Shown here: piece by piece, positions 13,371-25,400 of the stretch
Numbering within the stretch: the stretch's first letter is position 1
Layout: the number at the start of each line of letters is the position of its first letter
Assembly (NCBI RefSeq): GCF_028453695.1
Contig: NC_135778.1
Span: 7,884,166-7,948,165, forward strand
Reading direction: 5' to 3'
Source of the DNA: Augochlora pura
Lineage: Eukaryota > Arthropoda > Insecta > Hymenoptera > Halictidae
Length of the DNA stretch: 64,000 bases
Notes under the pieces: generated by a model
What the model saw: the letters and a program-made list of their open reading frames with translations, nothing else
Databases searched by the model: none
Told to the model about the DNA's origin: nothing
Program-made: the position numbers and the translations under genes

Positions 13371-13899
13371 ATGCCATTGTTCGTATCTTTCCATTGTTTG
13401 TCAGATCTATATTTCTACGCTGTAAATATTTCTAATTACATAATAACATTTTATATGATTTTAAATGCAACCATATACATGTTCCTAATGTTCCTTCCAA
13501 TTATGTATACGTTTACAGATTTTAATGTACATGTATGTGCTTTAAGGAATTTTGAGAAGTATATACACGTAGATATCGATTGGATATTCCAATTTTCGAT
13601 TCAATCTATTTTCGTAACAATTGGCATTGAATCTATGCTACTATACCATCTGCAGATACTATCGACAGAAACCATAGAACGAGGTGTTAGGAGTTTCTAA
13701 TACGCGCAGCGACCCTGACAATGAAGCACCTTACATTAGTCTATTCTATTGGAAGTTTGGTAGTTATGTTGATCAACTCGACATTTACAAGGATAAATTT
13801 CTGCTCTCTCGCACAAGCAGTATGTATGTATACATGATGCAAAATGGCCAATCGTGTGTTAAACCAGAATTACCCACGGCGAAGGTGATTCACAAATGA
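13371..13899 (+). other. unrecognised membrane-protein-like open frames, possibly a decayed gene
   Basis: The frame 13371-13700 (109 codons) is hydrophobic, with segments such as ILNATIYMFLMFLPIMYTFT and QSIFVTIGIESMLLYHLQIL that would suit membrane helices. It overlaps a second, shifted frame (13684-13899, ending SCVKPELPTAKVIHK). The composition recalls insect chemoreceptors, but no family signature is present and splice sites do not obviously join the two. AT-rich intergenic DNA can also give hydrophobic frames, so this is offered only as a possible gene remnant. Confidence 0.2.
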
Positions 13900-16800
13900 A
13901 TAAACAGTTTCAGTAATATAAATATTTCCTACTAATAATATTTGATTCTAATCTTTAGCGAGACACTACAGTTATATAAAAATTCGATTTTCTGTAGTGA
14001 TTGTCTTGAGCAACAGACAATGCCCAACGTCACATTTATCTTTATATAATGCAGCTGTTTATCGGTAACGAGGGCGAAAGTGTGTAATTTTCCGCCAACG
14101 GCAGTGATTGTTTCCGCAAGATAAATGTAATGAAAGAGCTTGAAATTAATCTTTAATATATAATAATCACTATAATCGCATTTTTGATTGTGTAGCTCCA
14201 CCTTTCCCCTTCTCTAATTACCAATTTCGTTCTTATTTAGCGATGATACCGTGAATTCGTACCAGCTATGGAACCGCTTCGATCTGCTTTCAGGTGCATT
14301 GACCATCGTGACTTTAGTTAGTGCAGACACAGACAACTTCCTACGTCATCAAGGTCGTTACTTAATCCAATCCACACACTTGAGTCCCGCGTTACAAGCC
14401 AATATACATGAATACTACATTTACATACTGATCGTCTGTTGCAATATTACAATTCCTGCAATACGATGACGTAGATTATGTTGTTGCAACGAGGAAACCT
14501 GTGAATTTCTTCTACTATTTCATTTCTTTAGCTATGTATAGGTGTCGCAGTTTATGTTCGAGTTTCCCTATTACCGTACTATATCTGATAGCATCGTGAA
14601 CGTTACATAATACCGATTTAAAGCCGAAATATCTGTTAAACGTAAAGTTAGATTGATAGAAAAGATATTTGCCTTTACGTTGCAAATAAGCCGGTTATGT
14701 TCGCAACATTCGTTAAATAAAAGATAATATATTTGCTAACTAAGAGGTTTCAATTATATTCGCGTAAGTGTTATCAGAAGACAGATACAAACGTCTCCAG
14801 ATAACCACGGAATTTCCTGGTGCAATCTACCAGACGTCTACATGAATGAATAAAAGTAAATCAGTATTGTAATGATATAGCAGGGTCATTGATTTTAGAC
14901 CAACATTTTAATATAGAAAGTTGATAACAATATCTTCTGAGAACGTCTAGATACTGTACTATGGTTACATTTCACAGTCCACCTTCCAAGTAACTGACAC
15001 CATATACTGTACGCCAGTACTGATACGAATCATAATTATCATTAGCCGCACTCACGTTCCGTGCTTTTCGCGCTGCTTTCTTCTTAATTTCTACTTAATC
15101 GTCCAATTGGAAACAGGACGTACATGCGAGCACAAAGCATAATGGAACTGTCCTCTTCGAATCTATAACTAAAAATGATTTTGTAAATATCGTATGAAAG
15201 TTCGTGTGGGAATCACGCTGCGACGATAAAAAAATGCGTGTTCGTAAAGACGTTACAACAATCTAGGAGCGAAGTAATTATAATGAAGTGTCGGGTTAGC
15301 GTAAGTCGAGTCCATTACATTTCATTGATTCTCGTGACAAATGGTTGCACGCGCCACGACGAGTGAGATACCCGACGTAGACAGAGGACACATTTAGAGT
15401 TAGTCTATTCTCTACAAGGTCCACTACGTATGTACGTATCTTCAAGATGTATAAATACTCCTTACTTGAAGTTACTCCATTGAACTCTGGCGTTCTGTTC
15501 CCTAACATACTGGCCAAACGCCAGGGTTACGCAAGTCGCGCCCCGTTGACCTCCTTCTTCACGAGAGATTGACCTTGTATCTCGTTCTTGTATCTTTGAC
15601 AGCGCAAACTCGAAACCACCCCAAAGACGATCGCTGCGTGACATGTGTAAAATATCATAGTTCTATATGCCGCATTCCATTTATCATTCCATACGATGAT
15701 TAAATGGAATGAGGAAAATAATATCGACAGAGACACGTGAAACTAACAACCTAATTTATGCATCACGCGTGGCCCTGGATTATGGTCAATGCTGGCCTAT
15801 AGGTGCAAGGGTACCCGAGCCGACTCGATCGATTTAGGAGGAATATGTACGACGTATACATATAGGAATGTTAACCTCAAATCAGATATTAAATTGAACG
15901 AATCTCAGTTACGTAGTCTATCCTTGACATAGTGCTTCTCTTCCTTTGTTCTGAAAGAAAGCTGCTGTTGACTTTCAACATTTTATTAAAATGATTGTTA
16001 TATGTTCAGCACTGCGTGAAATGCATTACATGTGCATCACCTTGATGTATAAATAATTTCAATTATAAGTTGATGTTTTCGGCTCTTAATGATGCAATTA
16101 ACGGATGTCGATGATAATTCCTAGAAATAATACAATTGGAAATACTTATTTTGCACGAAACTGCATGGTAACTAAGTAAGAACAGTACTTTGATGGTAAA
16201 CGAAGATGAACAAAGATGGATGACCGACGCGGGTATTTCGAATACGTTCATCATTCTTCTGAAACAACGTTCGATGTAATCCACATCATTGGATAAATAT
16301 GATATTTCTTACATAAAAGTGGATAATTGGAATATTTTTCGAATAATAATTATATTTCCAATGCCACAGAATTCATATATTTGGAAATTCAATTGCCACA
16401 ATGAAAATATTGCCATTACTTTATAAATTATACCGATTTTCGGACACGTTTGACTCGGTGCAAAGTATGAACGTGTATTGTCACGTGGCAAGCAATAAAA
16501 AAGACCATAACATTTCCGTTCAGCGGTTGCAATGAATTCCCGCCAATTTCCTTCATATTTCGAATACTTTGACACTAGCGACAATTTCGCTGTGCTTGTA
16601 CCGGAAATGCGTCAGTTGCGCGGGTAAACGTCTAATTTTGAACGGGTTGTCCGTGAACGCATTTCATCAAGCCGATACACGCGTGGCGACCGTGAAAAGA
16701 AACAGGAAGGGACTGGTGTCGCAAGACATCCGAGGAAAGGTCACGAATTCGGGAACAGAGTACGCATTGTAGGTGCACAAGGTGTCAGGGTCCCAAGGTG

Positions 16801-16994
16801 CGGTCGTGCCAGAAGATTGAACCTGCGCAGAAGTCTGCACGTGACCTGCGCAGCTATTCTTAGCGGAGGTCCGTTCAACGAGAGGAACTCTGCCTCGCTC
16901 ACTCGTCGTCCGGCGCGCGTCCGAATCGTAGGAGTTGTTCTCCTCTTCCTTTTGTTAACCCGTTTCTCTCACGCCAAACCACCCAACACACAAA
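13900..16994. other. intergenic region before the translocase gene
   Basis: No supported exon or RNA gene is seen. Short open frames on both strands (for example 14251-14469, 16309-16584) lack splice context and recognisable content. The last ~250 bp are GC-richer and should contain the promoter and 5' UTR of the ADP/ATP translocase. Confidence 0.5.
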
Positions 16995-19244
16995 ATGTCT
17001 GGTCTTGCGGATCCCGTTGCCTTCGCCAAGGATTTCATAGCCGGCGGTGTGGCCGCCGCTATCTCGAAGACGACGGTCGCTCCGATCGAGCGTGTGAAGC
17101 TGTTGCTGCAGGTACAGCACATCTCCAAGCAAATCCCGGAGGACCAGCGTTACAAGGGTGAGTTAGAACCGGCATAATTGCAAGCCAATTCGCGAACTGA
17201 TCGACTGGTAGCGGTATCGATTCTAGCAAGTTCGAAATTCGAATGTAACGATACACTGATGATCGATAGTCGTTCGAAACATGTGACAGTTTAGAGCATT
17301 TCTCTCGTATCGACATTCCAAAAGTGCCAACCGATTTCGCTTTGGTCGGAATCGACGGTTGGAACGAGATTCCCGTTATGTAATGTCGTTTCGTACTATA
17401 TATCATTAGCGAATCAGCCGGGTGCATTGCTAGCGCTCTAATTTCCGACTTTATGTAACGAACGCGAAGTTTTGGGGTATTACATAACTTTTGCAATATC
17501 AATTGAACGGGAAGTCGTGGTTTTCTGACAACGAGTGGGTCGATATTCGATAAGATGACTCGCCTACCAGATGGCAGCGCGTGGCTTTGCTCTTTGGACA
17601 GGATTCCGTGTGCCGATCGATGACTGTGCGGCTCAATATGGCCGTCCTGTCTGCTGCAAAGTAGAATTAACTGAGCTTGCAATTTTTAACAATGACAAAA
17701 TTTAATAAAACCCTCAGGAATATTAATATTATTAGAAATTTAATAAATATGTAAGAAATAATTATCGCTTCTTTCAGAAAAATGATAAAAAATCAGATAT
17801 TCGTGAAGAGAATACAAGCGTGGTGCTCTTATTAATGAACGTTGTCGCGATGATGTCTTTGCAAATCTTACAATAGTCGTCGCTAAAACGAATTATCCTT
17901 TAAGGTCAACCGTTCGATAATATAATATCGTTGATACATATAACATACAAGTTATAAAACTTCCTAAAATTGTATTGCTTCCTGACCTTGGAAATCTCAA
18001 GTGGTTTTTACGTGAAATCGCAAGAAGTCCATGCCTTTTCTGAAAATTAGCTGTTCTGTTATAAGAGCAACGAAATTTCAAAGAAAAATTGTTCGTAATT
18101 TGAAATTTATATAAAATTAATATCCACTATTGATTTATTACATAAGTTCAGATATAGTACGGTGCTATTAATTTCGCAAATGGAGTATATAGATATTTTT
18201 AACTTATTTTTACACTTTAGTAGTATATCGACGGCAGATTATTTGAATTTATTCATTACAAATTCGGATTCCGATTATGAAAATTATATTCATCGAAATA
18301 AATAAATGAAACTTTATAAATTATTTTTTTCTATTTCAGGTATGGTCGATTGTTTTGTGCGCATTCCAAAGGAACAAGGATTCGCGAGTTACTGGCGTGG
18401 TAATTTGGCCAATGTCATCAGATACTTCCCAACCCAGGCTTTGAACTTTGCCTTCAAAGACAAGTACAAGCAAGTTTTCCTTGGCGGTGTCGACAAGAAC
18501 ACCCAGTTTATGCGCTACTTCCTTGGTAATCTTGCTTCTGGTGGTGCTGCTGGAGCTACTTCCCTCTGTTTTGTCTACCCACTTGACTTTGCCAGAACCA
18601 GGTACTCTTTCTTCACCAAAGAAGATCTCAGTTCGAATCCCTGTATAATCGCTCTCTCCGTCACTTTCACTCTCAATAATTTCTAGGTTGGCTGCTGATG
18701 TAGGCAAAGCTGGAGCAGAGCGTGAATTCAGTGGTCTTGGAAACTGCTTAACGAAGATCTTCAAGACAGACGGTCTTACCGGTCTTTACCGTGGATTCGG
18801 TGTATCGGTTCAGGGTATTATCATCTACCGTGCATCTTACTTTGGTTTCTATGACACTGCCCGTGGTATGCTGCCAGACCCCAAGAAAACACCATTCCTT
18901 GTCTCCTGGGGTATTGCTCAAGTACGTAACTCCATCTAGTATCGGTTTGTCCATGCGATTATAATTCTTATAACTAATTGTTATCGTTACTTTGTCTACA
19001 GGTCGTAACCACCGTCGCTGGTATTGTATCCTATCCATTTGATACAGTACGTAGGCGTATGATGATGCAGTCTGGCCGTGCTAAGTCTGAAATTTTGTAC
19101 AAGAGCACTCTCCATTGCTGGTCTACTATCTACAGATCGGAAGGTGGCAACGCCTTCTTCAAGGGTGCTTTCTCCAACGTTCTCCGTGGTACTGGTGGTG
19201 CGCTCGTATTGGTACTTTATGACGAAATTAAGAATCTCCTCTAA
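16995..19244 (+). CDS. sesB: ADP/ATP translocase (adenine nucleotide translocator), 4 exons
   Basis: A mitochondrial inner-membrane carrier that exchanges matrix ATP for cytosolic ADP. Exons 16995-17157, 18340-18601, 18687-18921 and 19002-19244 join in frame to 300 residues, the usual length. All junctions are GT-AG. The protein opens MSGLADPVAFAKDFIAGGVA. It has three carrier repeats with P-x-D/E-x-x-[KR] signatures: PIERVK in repeat 1, PLDFART in repeat 2 and PFDTVRRRMMM in repeat 3. RRRMMM is the diagnostic nucleotide-carrier hexapeptide. The start lies in a good context (ACAAAATGTC). The first intron (1.2 kb) interrupts after the TM1/matrix segment. The symbol is that of the Drosophila orthologue group (sesB/Ant); paralogue-level orthology cannot be decided here. 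Confidence 0.97.
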
Positions 19245-20632
19245 ACTGTTAAAATGATCCGTACCTCATTACCTTCACAATCACAATTGCAAAAATACCA
19301 TCTTTATTACCCTCACCATCCGATTTAAAAGCAGTTATCAGACAAAGTGATACCCAGGATCACTGTCAAGAACATTAAGCAACTGTCGAGAAATTCAGAT
19401 ATGATTCAGACTGAGGTGTTTCGGTAGTAACCTGTGAAATGCATGAAACTCGGCAGAAATGTGTATCTTGATTGTAGAAGAGAATTCGCTTAATTTATTG
19501 CCGGATTCAGTATTTTCTTGCAGCGGTTCACATGTGCTATTTTCATATTCCATTTTCATAAAAAAAAGAGGAGAAAAGACAAGGTATATTTAAAATATAT
19601 CTGAAGCGAAAAATGCGGATTATCAGCATAATGGACATATGAAACGTTAAATACATGTGACCAAGTAGACGATGGTTGGGTCACTAAGTAGTGAAGATAA
19701 GTATCCAAAATACGAGCGTATACATACAATTGAGCGAGAGAAGGGCGCGCGACGAAATGTCAGTAACGGCGATGGCAGGGCGCGTAGACTTGGGCCGCCC
19801 CTGCCCTTATTCTCGGCCCGTTGTAGATAAATAATAAACGATCATGGTAACAGCGATGTTCATCGAATTTCAGTGAACAGTAATTTAATTTCGCACTACA
19901 AATAACTACGTGTAAGATAATGAGAAGCGTTACTCTATACGTATGCATCTAATCAGTTCATGTTAGGATGCGTGTAGAGAAAACGACAGAATCAATAAAA
20001 GTGATCTAAAATTTCAAAAGATGCTTTATTTTCTTCCTCCTTGTGTCATTTTAGTATACTCCACTTTTGACAAGTAAATTCGGTAAATAGTAACTTGTGA
20101 AATTTACGATTTAAGCAATCAAAGGTAGAAAATGTATCTCTCACACGTTCGTATGTAGTAAAATTTTATATTTTTTAAGGGAATAATTACATTCAGCATA
20201 TATTAGACACGTTTCATTCACCGAGTCTTTAATACAAACACATCAAATAAAGAGCAAAAAACTTGTCGTATCATTAATTCACTGATACAGCAAATTAATG
20301 ATTATAAGGAAATGTTTCTCCTTTGATAAATACTTCATTTTTGATTTTCATTCATCTTATGTAGGAAGTTTGTGGAATGCTTTTATGCACATACAATTTT
20401 TATAATACGCTTGTCTTATATGAAAATGAAAAATGTATATATTATTTCTATATGAATTTAACATTAAGTTGAATGATCGATATATAAGTGAGTTGCATTT
20501 ACCTATTTGTGATATTTACACAGTAGAAAAGAGATCCACAAACATTGATAAGGAATGACAGGAAATCTTGGGACACAATATACAGTAGACAATCTTATAT
20601 ACATTCTTTGACCGGTAACATTAAGAAACACA
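19245..20632. other. convergent 3' regions of the translocase (+) and GOT1 (-)
   Basis: No coding exon is seen. The region should carry both 3' UTRs. Candidate poly(A) signals of opposite orientation lie close together: AATAAA on the plus strand at 19994-19999, and its complement TTTATT at 20025-20030 serving the minus strand. Confidence 0.5.
19994..20030. terminator. paired poly(A) signals between convergent genes
   Basis: AATAAA (+) at 19994-19999 lies about 750 bp beyond the translocase stop. TTTATT at 20025-20030 reads AATAAA on the minus strand, about 600 bp beyond the GOT1 stop. Their proximity suits transcripts ending in a shared, slightly overlapping zone. Use of either signal is inference. 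Confidence 0.45.
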
Positions 20633-21340
20633 TCATACAGTTGTCCTGTTCGAGTCTCCTGCAATTATGTCTAAGACTCGACTGAGGCCAGGCATATTTA
20701 AAACCGTACCCAGTACGGGTACTCTTCGTAAAAAGTTTATTGCTACTGGTAGAAAACCACTGTAACATAAATACAACAATGAAAATTTCCACACATATTT
20801 AAATAAATATGGTCAACTATGGTTAATTACATACCTGAATAATAATACAAAACCATATGTTTCTACGATCATTCCCACAATTGGATAGCCTAAAAGAACT
20901 ACAATAACGCCTCCTAAGAACGAAATGCTTGCTTTGATCTTATGTCTTTGGAAAAAGAAGTTCAGAGTTCTTTTTGGACCAATAACACATGCTAATCCAG
21001 ATATAAACAGGATCTGTGTACAAACAATATATCAGTGGGGCATCAGTCCCACACAAAGCAAATTACAAAAATTTATGGAGACGTGCAAGAACAATCCTTA
21101 CGTTTCCAATTGCAAGCAAACCCTTGTCAAAGAGCAACAGAACTCCGAGGAAGAGGAAGGATATTCCAAAACCGGCGAGTCCCACTCCAATCTCTGCAAT
21201 TAGCATTATATTGTTATAATGTTTGAAATTGACACTCGTTTTCGATCATGGCACATGAAATTTTTGTCATATTGCTCCACTTTTTAAGCAAACCAAAAAA
21301 TTATAGATTACTCACTCTGCATATCTGTGATGTTGAACAT
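20633..21340 (-). CDS. GOT1 vesicle transport protein (GOLT1B-like), 4 exons
   Basis: A small four-helix membrane protein of the Golgi/ER required for fusion of ER-derived vesicles with the Golgi. Exons 21316-21340, 21102-21193, 20835-21013 and 20633-20759 join in frame to 140 residues, close to the ~138 of animal GOT1 proteins. The start reads MFNITDMQKIGVGLAGFGIS. Family hallmarks follow: LLLFDKGLLAIGN, GPKRTLNFFFQRHK, FLGGVIVVLLGYPIVGMI, ETYGFVLLF and RRVPVLGTVLNMPG. All introns are GT-AG. It is convergent with the translocase and lies on the same strand, about 1 kb downstream, of the calpain gene's 3' end. Confidence 0.95.
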
Positions 21341-22409
21341 TTTTCTTATGTATTTGGTTTCAGTCTAACGATTTTAAACAGCTTTGATAGCGGTGTTTTT
21401 AGAAAGATCTAGGTAACTGTTCTAACAGTATGCGGAACCTAACCTACATCCACGTCATTTGATGTGATGTGACACGATCCCACTAGGCACTGCTTTCTAT
21501 CACCTTGCAAAAATCATAAATTGTGTAGTTTGTGCGCGTTCGTGCATCCACATTAGCGATAACTTCCATCAAACTTCAATAAATTAGATATTCATTGATG
21601 AAGTGGACATTGAACACCATTTCACACACCTGCGCGTGAGGTTATACGAGAATCTATTCTTGCCCGTCATTGCCCGGTGGACGATGCACGTGTTTTTTGG
21701 GCTTCTTGATATAAATTTACATTTCGACATTAAGTACGGCCGGACGAGTAAATACAGAAAGGAACAATAAAAGTCCACATAATTTGTTTTACTGTTTAGA
21801 GGCGGGTCTTATTCTTTATTTTCGAATTTAACACCTACAATTTCACGTTTTAGGTACACAATGTTTCGTATTATTCAAAAGTAAACGGCAGACTGTATAA
21901 TACTTGCAACGCTTACGATAGCGTAAAACATTAATAAAGTAATAAGTTCAGTTGAATTCGATGAAGTTGAAAAGAAACGAAATAAAGTTTCTAATTGATA
22001 ACTTTTGTTTCTGCGAATTAAATTACGTATAAAATGGATTTTGCAAAAAAGGCGGGTAGTTTTTTAATAAGTTACAGTATAAAGTCTATTGCTTTATTAA
22101 ACACAGTTAGATATAAGCATTTATGTCTCGGATAAAGGGACTGTACAAAGTAACGATAAATTTATTATCCAGTACGAATTTCTTATACAAACAACGTATT
22201 ATACATAGTTACTTTAGAATGTTTATCGGATGATGGAATGATGATTGCTAATGGAGATAAAAATGACAGTATTTTACAAACAGCAATAAAACGATGGGCT
22301 CGATCGTTAATCGTTAATATGGCTAAAACTTAGGTCTACATAGACATAACAATCATTATTTACAGATATTTGTTTCAAGGTACACAGACGATTGCGATGA
22401 GTAATTGTT
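21341..22409. other. GOT1 upstream region and calpain 3' region
   Basis: AT-rich sequence with no supported exon. It should contain the GOT1 promoter (near 21341-21550) and the calpain 3' UTR. Candidate minus-strand poly(A) signals (TTTATT on the plus strand) occur near 22093 and 22157. Confidence 0.4.
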
Positions 22410-25400
22410 TTAACACATCAAGGACGATCTCAGCCACTGCAAAAAAACAAAATTGATAAATTACACGATAAATATTAGTTTCTTGCAATCAAATCGTAAA
22501 ACCATGGAAGTCGCGTATTTCTTTTAACATTCAACAATATTCGTAATAATTGTTTCAACTTTCGGCAAACTTTCGAAAATATTTTTAATTTAAAATATAC
22601 ATAATACAGTAATGAAAGAAATAGAGTATTTGTTGAAATATCTCATATTAACGATAAGATAATACTGACCTCTGCTAGGCTTAATTTTATAGTTCCATTT
22701 TGCAAGGGATCCTTACTCTCGAATATACCTGAAACGATATTAAAAATATTAACAATGTCGATTGATCGAACGGGCAGTATTTTTTAAATTTAAAAATACG
22801 ATGATTTATTCACGTACCGAACGCATCGCTTAAATGCAATATCGCCGAGATGAAATCACCGAATCTCAGCGTGCCATCCTTTCTCATGTATCGTAGAATT
22901 AAGATAGAAAGCACATCCGTGTTCAATTGAAATCCTGAGGAATACGTTTGCTTTAAATTGAATCGAACTGAATTTCAAAATAATTTCGAGATAAGAGAAC
23001 TTACCAACTTCCAACAAGGCGTCTCGTAAACGTTCAGCTTTTAGAATACCAGTCTTCTCTTTCGTGTGCTTTTTGAAAGCAGCCTGCCAATATTTCAAGC
23101 TGCACATGAGATCCTTGAAGTCATTAAACTTCAGTCGGCCGCTTCCGGAACTCTGTTCAACGATTACTTAAGGAAAACAAGGAAGAGACGAGGGAATATT
23201 TAATAATAATACTAGTAGCCAACGCTAGTACGCAATTTTACAAATTGAAACATCGAAATTCTGTTTAAGGATACATCCATTGTGAGAACCACTTGTCGAC
23301 AGACTTCCATGCAGGCGCAGCTCTTGATGTAATCTGTAAATCGAATTTCCGTTAAATCTTGTCTGCGATAAACTTTGCCGATCAATCTTCTTACCGTTCG
23401 GTAAGCAAGCTTCGAGGAGTTCCTGCAGTTCGAAAGCGTTCACCGTTCTGTGTTCGTCGGCAAGTTGCAAGAAGACAGCTTCGTACTGCGAGAAACCTTT
23501 ACCTTCCAGGGGTGGAGCTTTCACAATAGCCGACTTCATCAAAGTCGGCGGGGTGTCGAGGAGTCTGCAGAAATTTCAATCAGTTTAACTTCGATCTCAA
23601 CACACTCATAATAGGAATTGCTTGTAATGAAAATGTTATTCATCGTTTTGCATAAATTATAATTTCTGTCTTTCATCGATTTACAGAATTGCTTCAACGA
23701 TGGATAGATAATATTTTCTACTCACTTGAGTTCCAACGGTTTACTACTGTACACTCGCAACGTGAAACTCGTTTCCTGCGTTGGCTCGAACGTAGTTGGC
23801 ACTAACAGATAGCCACCCTGTTCCAATTGACACCTGTGGCTCACCTGCCGACTGTTCGTGTACTGCGAGTTCACCAGGGATTTGTTCTTCTTAAAAAATT
23901 TTCTATTTATCGACTCCGTGTTGTTCTTGGGCAGCGTGTACGCTGTGAAGCCTATCACCTGTAAGGAACATTTGTAATTTGTTGATTCTTCGTTTCGAAA
24001 ATTAAATAAAATATCTTCTATATATTTTATTTAACGGTTACAGGTCTTGGAAGACTGAAATTGTTCCACACGGCGTTTACAACATTTCAAGGAACGATTC
24101 TTGCCTTCGGTTCCATGATGGAGTGCTGGTTCAACGAAACGATTACTTCCTCCATCTCGTTAAGGATCAGGTGCAACTGCGGATTAATGTGGAAGGTTTC
24201 TGCAACAGAAATGCACATTGTCAGTCCGTTGTATATCGATGGTTCTTCGCGTCCTGCAATAACAGGCTTCCGGTATCCAATTGATTGGCGTAAACCGTGT
24301 AACGAACCTTGATTGTTTCGACATCCTCCAGCGGTAACGCCTCTCCTCCAACTGCCTTGATAGAGTTTCATTTGCCAAGTATGTTTGCTATGCAACGATG
24401 GCTCATCCCTCGACGTTTCAGCATCAAGATGTACGACTTCCAGGTGAGTGAACGTTCTCACGAAGTCCGAGTAGGATATCCTGCAAGTGAACCGGACAGA
24501 ATTAGTTCGCTTTCGTTTCATCTGGCACGACTTCTACGAATGAACGATCATCTATCGACGCTTGAACGTAATTAAAATAAAATCTATACCTCGCCGAGGT
24601 AATAAATTTGTTGCAATTGATGTGCAAGATTTGAAACGTTTCTGGAGCTGTTTTTCAGGAATTCATATTTGCACAATTGTACTACATTTATCTATTAAAT
24701 ATCAATAATTTAGCTGATGATAAATTTGTAGGATATTATATATGACAATAATCACTGGTTCATACACTTCAGCAATTTTCTAAGATTTTTTTAGATATTA
24801 TAAAACTGTTTTTAACGTTGTCTATTTTTTGCATTTCTAACGCAATGATTCCTCGATTTGCAGATACATAAGGGTTGAAGAGGAACAACAACGTACAGAG
24901 GAAAGATCGAGGTTTGTAGACGACACGCGCGTGAAAAGGATAGCACTTGGAAAAAAATCGTTTCACTCACCAGAATTCCCCTTCGGCCATGTTTCTGACC
25001 GCTAAACGTTCCCTTTCCATCGGCGGTATTTCATCCCATTCGAGGCCACCTCTTGCCCAAGCGCCGACGTATTCCCCACCAGGACCAAGAGGATTTCTTA
25101 ATTTTACTAACGGGACTGCTTCGCCGCTGAATGTCTCCACCTGCATTTTACGCAATTATACATACCGCCGTCGCGCATGGATTGAGACAATGCCGATTTT
25201 CACGGCCGAGGGAAACATTACTTTCCCGATACGTATGCCGGCGGTTAAGTTACTTAACTTTACTGTAGTAAATTACATTGTTTGCATTTTGCAACTATCA
25301 TGCTGGAAATTATATGTTATACGTCAGTTACGATAGCAATTTTTAGAAAAGTGTGGCTATCAATTGGGTTGTTGTAACCCTTTGCGTCGTATTATGTTTA

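Noticed and set aside
24061..24575. Plus-strand frames opposite calpain exons
   Set aside because: They are antisense shadows; the minus strand carries the clear calpain domain III coding.
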